Assembly: GCF_001184025.1 (NCBI RefSeq)
Contig: NZ_BBYG01000022.1
Coordinates: 62,001 to 126,000 of the forward strand
Length of the DNA stretch: 64,000 nt
Source: Streptomyces maremycinicus
Lineage (GTDB): Bacteria; Actinomycetota; Actinomycetes; Streptomycetales; Streptomycetaceae
Direction: 5' to 3'
The notes beneath the pieces were generated by a model. That model ran no database searches. It was not told the DNA's origin and worked only from the letters and a program-made list of their open reading frames with translations. The translations under genes and the position numbers were made by a program. Below are positions 1 to 8,800 of the stretch, in pieces. Each line of letters begins with the position of its first letter. The stretch's first letter is position 1.

Positions 1-3000
1 GAGACGGCGCACCAACGCGGCTGAATCTCACGGTTCGGCCGCTGGAGAAGGCCAAGAGCGGGCCCGTCTCGGTTGGCAAAGTCGCGAGAGCACGCACAGC
101 CCCGTCTTGGCGGAGGGGCTCCCAGCGCTGTTCGCCGCTGGCGAGGTCATGGAAGCAGATACTTCCCTGGCTCGTGCCGCTGACCAGGACGACGTCGCTT
201 GCACCGGATGGGGAGAGCGTGGCGAGAGAGCGCACGCTCGCCGCTTGCCTGCTCTGATTCACCAAGGGGGACCAGCAGCCGGGCTGCTCGTCCCAACGGC
301 CGATGAGGCCGTTCTTCAGGCCGATTACGACGGACGCGGATCCGTCCGGCCAGACGTGGGTGGCCAGGGCGGTCAGGGCATCGCAGTCCCATTCGGCGGG
401 CCACGTCAGTTTCTGCGGATGCCGCCGTCCACGTCGCGGCTGCCCTCTCGCTGCGGACCGAATGCTGACGGCACCTGAGCGGGCGGGCGTTAGCAGGCTG
501 GGGCCGTCGTTCGATCCGGGGAGTACAGCTAGGAGGGAGCCGTTTACCAACGCGTTCTGGTCGTGTTCCAGCTCCGACGCGCGCCCGGCGGGGTTCCAGA
601 TCCGGACCGTACGGTCCAACGATGCGGACAACACGAAGGGCATCCGCTGTCCCGTATCGACCGCGACCACGGCCTTGATCCTTCCCGTGTGGTCGGGCGG
701 GGAGGTGAATAGCCTCGTTCCCGTGTCTGGATCCCAGAGGCTCACAGGCTCCCCGTCAGCGCCGCCGAGCGCCAGCAGCGTTCCGAAACCCGGAAAGGGG
801 TAGGGCCCGAGAGAGGCCGCCGACCGCTGGATGCGTGCTGCCTTGTCCTCCTCGCCAGTGAGCGCGTTGTAGATGCGCACGCTGCGTGTCGTGCTCGAAG
901 CTGCGGCGAGCCGGGGCTGGCCTTGCCGGTCGAGGTATAGGACGAGCGCGACCACGCCCCTGCCCTGCCCGTGCACCACGGCGACGACGTCGAGTGATTC
1001 GGCGTCGAAGACCTCCAACGTGCTGTTGTTGCCGCCCGCTGCGAGCAGTGTCCTGCCCGATGGGAGCCGCAACGTCGCCAACGCCTTGACTGAGGGGCCC
1101 ATCCCCCCGTCGAGAGATCTGAGGGGAAGGACCGGTGTCTCCTCGTCGAACGGATCACAGGTGGTCAGTCCCGCGTCGGTTCCGACAGCCAGCCGGACCT
1201 GTCCGGTCCTGGTTTCGAAGGCTGCGAGGGCGAACACGGCTCCTGTCACGGGGAGCCGGACCGCATCGCCGCTCTGCGGGTCGTAGATCCAGACGCCGTG
1301 GGCGGTGCCCACCGCGAGCAAGGGGCTCTCCGTGGGGGCGGTCAGTACGGTCAGGGCGCGTACGTACGGGGCCGGCCGGAAGGGCAGGCCGAACTCCGTT
1401 CCCGTGCGAGCGTCCCATATGCGCACCTCACCACCCTGGTCGCCCGCTGCGACGAGAGTGCTGCCGTCCGAAAGGGTGAAGGACACCAGGGAGGCGAGGG
1501 GGGTCGACATATGTGCCAAGAGGTTTTCGGGCACCCGTAGTTGATTCCACCGCGGTGGGACGCTGGAGCGGTAGCCAGCTAGGGGACGTGTCCCGACCAT
1601 GTTCCCAGCGGCACCATGCCTGACCTCTGTGCCCAGAAGGGACAGGCGGAGGCTGTCGGCTCGGGCCGCCGCTCCTGCATCGCCCAGAAACGTTTCGATG
1701 CGAGCCCACGCGGCGAGGCGCGCGGTACCGGTGTTGAAGTTGGCGGTGAGGCCGAGGGCTGCCCGGACCGTGCCGCTCGTCTCCCATGGCAGGAAGCGCC
1801 AGGGTACGTGCAGGTCGTCAACCAGTTCGGCGGCGGCGACGTGCGCGATGAGATGCCGTCGTAGGTACGGGTGTGGGGGCTGGTCAGGCATCGAGGGGAG
1901 CAGCTCTCCGAAAGCCCTCACGAGTTGCGCGTGCGCAGTGGTGATCGAGATCTCGGGGAAGCGCTCCTGCGGGTCCCTGTCCGGGAGACCGAGCAGCAAC
2001 TGCGGTGCGTAGCGCAGGGTTTCGCTGATCCGCTCGTGGATCGGCCGATACACGGTCCGCTCGTCCTCGACCGCGGTGGTCAGGTAGCCGTGAAGACGGC
2101 TGGCCATCACTTGGCGGATGACCGCGTCCGGGTCGGCCACAGGGGTCAGGCACAGGGCCCGCACCGCGGCCGGCCAGATGTCGGCCCAGGGCAACCCCGC
2201 CCCCTGCCCGAAGGCGGACGTGCGCAACACGACCATCAGATGTTCGGCCGGTGTGTCGTGCCAGCGGGCGACCTCGCCGAGGTCCTCGCGGAGGAGCGCC
2301 TCGGTCCCCTCGCGCAGGGTCTGGCGCCATTGGGGGTCGTCGGAGCTTGGCAGGACACGCATCGAGCGAAGTCGCTCGGTGGCGATCCGGGCGTCCAGAA
2401 AGGATGGGGACACCTCTTCGGCGATCGCTGCAGCCAGCGAACGGTGCTGGTACCGGAACTGGGGCTGGGTGGGATCCAGTCCTGAGAGCTCCGGCCGCCC
2501 TTCCCCGGCGCTGTCCTGGCTCCAGTTTGGGGCCTGGAGCAGCGCGCGGACGTACGCCGCGATGTCGCCCCTGGTCGCCTCTACGTCGTCCGTGCGGATC
2601 GGGTTCCCGGAGTGAGTGGCCCGGATGAGGAGCCCGAGCAGGTCTGTGGAAGGGGCCGTGGGCATTGGGGGGGAGGGGCGCCGCGCTTCGTCGGCAGCTG
2701 TGGTGTACTGCCTGGCGCTGCGGACGCCCAGAAGCAGCCGGACCGCGGGACGCCCGCTCGCATCCATGCGTACTTGGGTGAGGGGGCGGATCAGGTCGGT
2801 GATGACGCGTGTCGGGTTTCTTGCCTCGTCGATGCCGTCCACCACGAGGGTCAGGGGCCGTCCCCGCAGCAATGCGAGCTCCCCGGCGAGCTTGCGCAGG
2901 GCCACCACTGGACCCTCGTCCAGGGGCCTTGTCGGACCTCTGGATGAGGTACGGGTACGTGCCGCCCGTGCCGCATCGAAGACGTTCGGGGAGCCGCCGA

Positions 3001-4189
3001 GCGCCTCGTACAGGGTCTGGGCGAGTTCGTCAGGATCGAAATTGCGGGCGAGGACGGCCGCGTCCACCGACCCCACCGGGACGTCGAGTTCCTCGGGGAT
3101 GTCGGCGATGAGCGGACCGTAGTGCGGGTCCGCGCGGAATCGAGCGTCGCTGAGGGTCACCATGCGGGCAAGGAGGGCGGACTTCCCCGAGCCTGCCTCG
3201 CCGGTGACGATGAGTACGTTCTCGGTGCCGCCCAGGAACGCGAGCACTCGCTTGACCAGCTCGGCGCGTCCGGTGAAGTACCAGCCGGGGCCGCTGGCTC
3301 CCGGCTGACCGGCGGCGCGCGAGATCCAGTAGGTGTCCAGCTCTGTCCGAGTCCATCCGACCTGGCGGAGGGAGGCACCGAGTGCCGGTTCGACGGCCGC
3401 GTAGCCGGGGTTCGGAAGGCAGGGGCTCGGCTGTTGGTGCGCCCTCTGGACCGTGGGTGAGGGAGTCGGCCAGATCTCGTGGACGTCGGCCATGGTGTTC
3501 GCATCGAACACCGCGTCGACGACGCCCTTCCAGTCCTGCCAGCTGAGGTGGGACCCAGCGTAACCGTTGGCCTGGTCGGCGCAGTGTTCGTGCGCAGCCC
3601 GGAGTAGATTGGTGAACTGACCGAGGCGGGGCCTGCTCTCGTCGTTCCCGGCCGCGAGTACGACGAGCGAGCCGAGCGAGCGGCGCCTTTCCCGGAGCGC
3701 CTTCAGATTGGCCTTGAGCTCGGTTTCGAGCCTGCCGGAGAAGCAGGAGTCGACCATCACTAGGACGTGCGTGGCCCGGGAGTCGAGCACGGTCGCGATC
3801 AGTTCGGCGGTTGGGAAAGCGGTGCTGAGCGGCCGGTCCTCGTAGGAGTCGGGCAAGCGCAGGAAGTGCTGTGGGGAGTTGGTGGGCGCCAAACCGTGGC
3901 CGGTGATGTAGACGACGAGGGCTTCGTCGTCGTCTACATCGGCGAGTTCCTCGTCCAGGAGGAACTCGCGGAGGTCCCTCAGGTTATGGAGCTGTTTGGG
4001 CCGGGCGGGGGCGAAGCGGCGCCCGTCGTCGAGGTTGGGATCGGCCCACCAACTCTCCACGACGGTCACCTGCGCCGAGATGCCTGTGCTGAACTCCTGT
4101 TGCTGCGCCGGCGTCCCGTCGTCGTACTCGGTGACGGCCACGACGAGGAGGCGACGGGCGTACGTGCCGGGAACCGGATTGCTCGTCAT
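1..4189 (-). CDS. caspase-like protease / STAND-type NTPase / WD40 protein (C-terminus outside window)
   Basis: The frame is open from an ATG at 4189 to the left edge, so at least 1,396 codons are visible. Residues about 10-200 look like a peptidase C14 (caspase) domain: TGHG supplies His98 and DSCFSG supplies Cys149, the usual catalytic dyad. After a linker, GEAGSGKS (330-337) opens a P-loop NTPase. From about residue 900 to the edge there are repeated blade-like blocks ending in motifs such as VRIWNP, VRIYN and VWIYD, as in WD40 propellers. In known proteins of this layout the propeller senses, the NTPase oligomerises and the protease executes; that role is inferred here. The start overlaps the stop of the hydrolase gene (ATGA), implying translational coupling. 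The trigger and protease substrate cannot be inferred. Confidence 0.85.
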   Translation of the reverse strand, partial: MTSNPVPGTYARRLLVVAVTEYDDGTPAQQQEFSTGISAQVTVVESWWADPNLDDGRRFAPARPKQLHNLRDLREFLLDEELADVDDDEALVVYITGHGLAPTNSPQHFLRLPDSYEDRPLSTAFPTAELIATVLDSRATHVLVMVDSCFSGRLETELKANLKALRERRRSLGSLVVLAAGNDESRPRLGQFTNLLRAAHEHCADQANGYAGSHLSWQDWKGVVDAVFDANTMADVHEIWPTPSPTVQRAHQQPSPCLPNPGYAAVEPALGASLRQVGWTRTELDTYWISRAAGQPGASGPGWYFTGRAELVKRVLAFLGGTENVLIVTGEAGSGKSALLARMVTLSDARFRADPHYGPLIADIPEELDVPVGSVDAAVLARNFDPDELAQTLYEALGGSPNVFDAARAARTRTSSRGPTRPLDEGPVVALRKLAGELALLRGRPLTLVVDGIDEARNPTRVITDLIRPLTQVRMDASGRPAVRLLLGVRSARQYTTAADEARRPSPPMPTAPSTDLLGLLIRATHSGNPIRTDDVEATRGDIAAYVRALLQAPNWSQDSAGEGRPELSGLDPTQPQFRYQHRSLAAAIAEEVSPSFLDARIATERLRSMRVLPSSDDPQWRQTLREGTEALLREDLGEVARWHDTPAEHLMVVLRTSAFGQGAGLPWADIWPAAVRALCLTPVADPDAVIRQVMASRLHGYLTTAVEDERTVYRPIHERISETLRYAPQLLLGLPDRDPQERFPEISITTAHAQLVRAFGELLPSMPDQPPHPYLRRHLIAHVAAAELVDDLHVPWRFLPWETSGTVRAALGLTANFNTGTARLAAWARIETFLGDAGAAARADSLRLSLLGTEVRHGAAGNMVGTRPLAGYRSSVPPRWNQLRVPENLLAHMSTPLASLVSFTLSDGSTLVAAGDQGGEVRIWDARTGTEFGLPFRPAPYVRALTVLTAPTESPLLAVGTAHGVWIYDPQSGDAVRLPVTGAVFALAAFETRTGQVRLAVGTDAGLTTCDPFDEETPVLPLRSLDGGMGPSVKALATLRLPSGRTLLAAGGNNSTLEVFDAESLDVVAVVHGQGRGVVALVLYLDRQGQPRLAAASSTTRSVRIYNALTGEEDKAARIQRSAASLGPYPFPGFGTLLALGGADGEPVSLWDPDTGTRLFTSPPDHTGRIKAVVAVDTGQRMPFVLSASLDRTVRIWNPAGRASELEHDQNALVNGSLLAVLPGSNDGPSLLTPARSGAVSIRSAARGQPRRGRRHPQKLTWPAEWDCDALTALATHVWPDGSASVVIGLKNGLIGRWDEQPGCWSPLVNQSRQAASVRSLATLSPSGASDVVLVSGTSQGSICFHDLASGEQRWEPLRQDGAVRALATLPTETGPLLAFSSGRTVRFSRVGAPS

Positions 4190-5070
4190 GGCCGGCCGCC
4201 CGCCACTGCGCGGGCCACCGGTTCGCTGCGGAGGTAGCGCACGGCACTGTGGGGGTCGCCCGCGCCGTTGCGGACCGCGGCATCGACCAGTCCCGGCGCC
4301 ACTCGGCGCAGCCCCGCGCCTCCGGTGACCACGTCGTCTGGGTCGTAGACGTTGATCCACCGGACGTGCTCGGGAAGGAGCAGGTGGCTGCCGTCCTCAA
4401 TGTTCATTAGCCGTCGTACCGAGGGAATACCCAGGGGGGAACCACAGGTGATGAGGGTGTGGATGGCGGGCCCGGGAACATCTCCAGGCGTCTGACCTGC
4501 GACATCGTCTTCGTTGCGGAACAGGTCGTAAGCGATGACGCTGCCGAGGGAATGGCCGATGACCATGGAGGTGGTCGGGGTGATGTGGTCCCGGACGAGT
4601 CCGCGGACCTTGACGGCCAGGTCCGGCTCCGTCAGATAGGAGCGGACCTCCCGCATCCGCTGGACGAAGAACCGCCCGCCGCCGCCGGGGAAGCGGTGGT
4701 CATAGGCCATCATCAGTCGCGTGATCCGGGGCGGCCAGAGCTTCGGCGGGCCCAGTACGGCCAGCGGCTGTTCCTCGGCATAGGCCAGGTCCTGCGGCCC
4801 GACGACGTCACCGAGGGCCTCCGCTATGAACTGTTCCTCCGCTGGTGTCATCGACGCGCTGTAGGGGTCGTCCTGTGGCCCCAACCGGTCCGTGCCCCTG
4901 GCCAGCAGGGAAGTCCAGTGCGGCATGCGGAGAGTCGGTGGGTGCTCGAGCTGGTCCGTGACCTCTTTAATGCCGCGTTCGAGGGCCTTCCCCCAGTCCC
5001 GGGTCAACTGCTGCTCAGAGGTCCTAGACTGCCCGATGCCGTGAACCCCGACGATCTCCGCTGCCCACAT
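4186..5070 (-). CDS. alpha/beta-hydrolase, partner of the caspase-NTPase protein
   Basis: 294 residues. An early HGIG (10-13) fits an oxyanion-hole strand and GHSLGS (172-177) is a nucleophile elbow with Ser174, so this is a serine hydrolase of the alpha/beta fold (lipase/esterase type). There is no signal peptide, so it should be cytoplasmic. Its stop overlaps the ATG of the downstream caspase gene, making a two-gene operon. Hydrolases occur as effectors or accessory enzymes beside NTPase-based conflict systems, so a role as second effector is plausible but inferred. About 260 bases upstream lies copy 1 of the dispersed repeat. The substrate is unknown. Confidence 0.75.
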   Translation of the reverse strand: MWAAEIVGVHGIGQSRTSEQQLTRDWGKALERGIKEVTDQLEHPPTLRMPHWTSLLARGTDRLGPQDDPYSASMTPAEEQFIAEALGDVVGPQDLAYAEEQPLAVLGPPKLWPPRITRLMMAYDHRFPGGGGRFFVQRMREVRSYLTEPDLAVKVRGLVRDHITPTTSMVIGHSLGSVIAYDLFRNEDDVAGQTPGDVPGPAIHTLITCGSPLGIPSVRRLMNIEDGSHLLLPEHVRWINVYDPDDVVTGGAGLRRVAPGLVDAAVRNGAGDPHSAVRYLRSEPVARAVAGGRP

Positions 5071-5332
5071 TCGTTCCTCATTCCCCCCAGCCGTTCCGTG
5101 CTGAGCATCCGTCGGCCACTACCGTCGACCATCGGCACACGGCCCGGCTTTCCCGGGGCGTCGGCCGGATCATGATTCTGCTGTATCCGGACAGGGCATG
5201 TTGCTTGACTGGCGGACTCCGGAAGGTCCTCACTGAGAGTGTGGACGAGCCAGCAGGGTGCTCGGCGGCGTTGAACACCCTGCGCTGCTCTGGTTGCGGT
5301 CGACGCGTAGGGCGTGGCGTTCGGGATGCCGT

Positions 5333-5613
5333 TTGGTCCGTGATGGCCCCGGGGGATCTACTCCGGAACGGCGATGCTACACAAGGTGCCTGAGGGCTTC
5401 GCAGCGTAATTGCAGTGTGGGGTTGCCTGGAGCTCAACTAAGCCGCCAGCCAACCGACTTGAGTCCTAGAAGAACCGAGCTTCTTAGGGCTGTATGAACA
5501 AAGAACGTTCTTGGTCTGCTGGTGGTACAGCCGCTGCACCCACGTTGAACAGGCCAAATGGTAGTTGGTGCAGCCTTTGGTCGGGGGCTGGTCCAGAATG
5601 GTCCGGATCTTGG
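5333..5613 (+). repeat. dispersed structured repeat, copy 1
   Basis: One of three related elements of 281-290 bp. It begins with TTGGTCCGT (5333). An imperfect inverted repeat follows: GGTTGCCTGG (5421-5430) and CCAGCCAACC (5446-5455). Next is a conserved core (5464-5528) containing CTAGAAGAAC, GGGCTGTATGAACAAAG, the palindrome AAGAACGTTCTT and CTGCTGGTGGTAC. A variable part contains a local stem, GCTGCACC with GGTGCAGC. The element ends in TGGTCCGGATCTTGG (5599-5613). It lies between the end of the 2,111-residue STAND gene and the start of the hydrolase gene. Its function is unknown. Confidence 0.85.
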
Positions 5614-5734
5614 TCTGGTGGCGCTGGCTCGGGTGATGCTGCGGTTGCAGTGCGAGCGATTGGGAGCGAGCGGGACTGGACAGGGCAGATAGTTCGCTGC
5701 CCGGACGCTGGCTATCTGGGATCGAGGGTGTGGT

Positions 5735-5773
5735 GGACCCGCGGGCTGGACCCGCGGGCTGGACCCGTGGGAC
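5735..5773. repeat. 13-bp tandem repeat, three units
   Basis: Three consecutive copies of GGACCCGCGGGCT, the last one altered, lie just beyond the stop codon of the large STAND gene. Each unit contains or nearly contains the palindrome CCCGCGGG, so the transcript could fold into short GC hairpins. A transcript-end role is possible, but there is no T-tract. Confidence 0.6.
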
Positions 5774-5810
5774 GACGTCCGCGCCATCGCGGTGTCCCGT
5801 CTGCTCTTCT

Positions 5811-8800
5811 TCAGTCCGCTTCCAGCCGCATGACGACATCTCGGGTGACGATCGGTGCGGATGCCCGCTCGGACAGGATGCCCAGCAGGTCGGGGCGGAT
5901 CACGACGGCGCAGCCGGTCGTCCGCGGCCACGGCAGGCGGTAGGCACTCCGCTCGTACTCGGTGCGCCAGCAGATGAACCGCAGGGCAGGACCGCGGTCG
6001 TCCTCCAGCGTCAGCGGGGCGCCGGGCTTCAGGCGGAGTGCGGTGCGGAGCCACGGGGTGGGTGTCAGTGTGAAGCCGGGTAGTCCCAGGCCGTGGGCGG
6101 CGTCTGCGGCGGCGGTCGTGGCGCGGTCGAGGCCGAGGAGCGGGATCCCCGGCGGGACGTCAGCGGCGGGGTGCTGCCCCGGCGGTCGGATCCACTCCTC
6201 GATGTCTCCGTCCGAGAAAGGGATAGCGTCACTGTCCTGGTTCCCGTAATCGGTCACTTCCGGGCCTGAGAAGCTCACGACGGTCAGGCCGGTCTTCCGG
6301 GTGTGCGGTGACAGGAACTTGCGTTCCTCCACGGAAGCGAGGATGCGCCAGCCCGGGAGAGTCTGTCCGGTGAGGGCGGCGGCTTGCGTTAGTGGCCGTG
6401 TGAAGATGGTCTCGGCGGTTGTTCCGGTCAGCGGAGTGTCCTGGCTGGCCGGGTCGTCCGGGCCGGGTGGCAGAGGAAGGTCGGGGCGTGGCCAGCGTGC
6501 CTCTTCGAAGGCCAGTGGAATGCGGGGGTCGTCTGTCAGTTCGGTGGCCAGCTGATCCTCCCAAGCTGCCGGATCGCTCATGCCTAGGCCCTGCGAGAGC
6601 CTGTGCGCGCGGCTACCCGCTGCCACCGTTTGGATCGCCTCTTCGATGGTCTCCTCTATGGCGAGATAGGCGTCCGGCAGCTCGCCCTCGTCGGCGCTGA
6701 GGTTGGCGCGGGACTGGGCCTTGTTCCTCTCGATGGTGCGCTCCGTGTCAATCTCGCGGCGAACCCTGGCGAGGACCGCTCGGATCAGCCCGGGCTGCAG
6801 TTGCTCGGCTTCGTTCAGCCGCGCGCCAGCCACCTCTGCCACCATCCCCGTCACGACGCGGTCTCTCGGGCTGTCCCCCTGTGCGGCGGAGGTCCACAGG
6901 CGGCTCGGCAGGTTCAGCCCGGCCGGGTCTGACGCTCCCATGGGAACGCTGGCCGCGTCGGTGAGCAGCCGGCGGGCGAGGGCGCGGACGGTGAGCAGCG
7001 GACCCCGGGCCAGTGCCTCGAGCGCGTCTTGGCAGTGGTCCACGACAGGTTGGGCTTGCGGCCCCTGTTCTTGGAGGAGGCACAGCAGCCACATCAGGGT
7101 CGCCGGATCGGAGAGTTGCTCCAGTGCGAGGGCCATGGCGGGTGCCGTGACTTCGGGGCGCAGTGTGACCAGAGATCGCGTCGCAACCATCGCTCGGCGT
7201 TTGCCTTCCCGGTCCGCGTGTGCGACTGCGGCCAGTGCCGCGGTCGCGAAAGCGTGGTCGAGATCGCCGGGTGCGGGGGTTCCGTTGTCCTTGTCGGGGG
7301 CGCGGTAGGGGTGCTGGGGGTCGTCGCTGTCGTGGACGCGTGGTGCTCTGCTCTCGATGACCGTTGCGGCTTCGTCCCAGAGGGCGAAGGCCAGGTCGAG
7401 GGAGTCGTTCGGGGGCAGGCCGAAGGCTTGCTGGGCGAAGGCGAAGATCAGTGCCTGGGTGATGCCGTGGGTCCCGTACCGACCGGCGCTCACCACTGCT
7501 TCGGCCTCTTCGGTGATGACGCGGTGGGTGAGGGTGCGATCGAGTTGCGCGGCCGTACGAAGGGCGTCGAGGGCTGTCTCGCCTCCGAAGTTCAGCCATC
7601 CGCCTTGTCCGCGGGTGCGTACCCATGTCAGTGCGTAGGCTTCGGCGGCGAGCGCGTCATGGCCGTTCTGGCGGAGCTTGTCCGCGAGTTGGCGCAGCAG
7701 GAGGGGACCGTCCCGGAAGTCGAAGGGGCCGGCGATGGCACGCAGGACTTGTGCGGCCTCGTCGGTCTGTCCTCGGGTGGCGAGGTTGAGCAGGCCGTCG
7801 CCGACGAGGTCTCTCATCTGTTCGAGGGTGTGTTGTGGTGCGCCAGCCTCGTACGGGCTCAGGTGCCATGCGCGCAGTACCCGGATCAGGCCGACCGGTT
7901 CGGAGGGCGCGAGCGACGGGGAGGCAGGTGAGGTCGGGGCCGTGGCCGGCTGCGCGGGGATGGGTGCGCTGCGGCGGGGCTGGGACTCGTTGGTGACCTG
8001 TGGTTCGGGCAGGCGGGTGAGCTGCGGGGCGCCGACGCGTTCGGCGACGGCGTTGAGTTCTGCGACCAGCTGTGCGTCGGTCAGTCTGGTCTGGTCGCTG
8101 GAGGAGTCGCGGTTGGCTTGCCGCTCGTCGGCCCTGCTCAGTGCGATGCGCAGCAGTTGTGGAACGCCGTCGGGCGTGGAGGGGCCGACTGTCCGGGCGA
8201 GCCGGTCCAGAAGTGCGGCGTCGGCTTGGAGGAGCGGGGTGTCCAAGGTGATGCGGAGCGCGGTTGCCACAACCGGATCGGCGGTGTCGTTCCACGCGCG
8301 CCAGAGGTCTTCTCGGGCGCCGTGGAGGATGGTGTTCGGGCCGTTACAGTCGCTGAGCAGGCCGGTGGCTGCGAGATCGGCAAGGGCCACGGGGTCTGCC
8401 CCGGCCAGGACGTTCCACCACCGCGGGCGGGCAGCGTTGGTCTCCTTGCCGTCGGTGTGAAGGACAAGACGTTCGCACAGTGGCTGGATTCGCGCCACTC
8501 GCGCCCGCCCCCGGGCCGGGGCCGCGGTGACCAGGGCGGGCAGCGGATCCAGGAGCTCATAGACGGTGATGTCCTTGCGCCAGCCGTAGGCCACTAGGAA
8601 GTGGCAGGCCGCCAGCCAGTGTTCCTCGGCCTCGGCGAGGTCGTCGGCGGTGAGGGCGAGGCGCGCGTGGATGAGGAGGTAACGGGCGAGGTCGCTGTAG
8701 AAACGTCCGCCAGCCTGCTGGAGGAACTCGTTGCGGACGGCTTCGGCGATGCCGGCCCGCCGTGCGGGCGTGGTGTGCTCGACGGCGATCGTAAGGAGCG

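Noticed and set aside
5333..5613. Dispersed repeat as an insertion sequence or retron
   Set aside because: No transposase or reverse transcriptase lies nearby, and the ends are direct GGTCCG boxes rather than terminal inverted repeats. A retron RNA would need an adjacent reverse transcriptase.
5494..5943. Plus-strand frame starting MNKERSWSAGG, with relatives at 12476 and 23529
   Set aside because: The likeness comes from the dispersed repeat core. The frame is not conserved in copy 3, and the sequences diverge completely after about 12 residues, so it is not a protein family.
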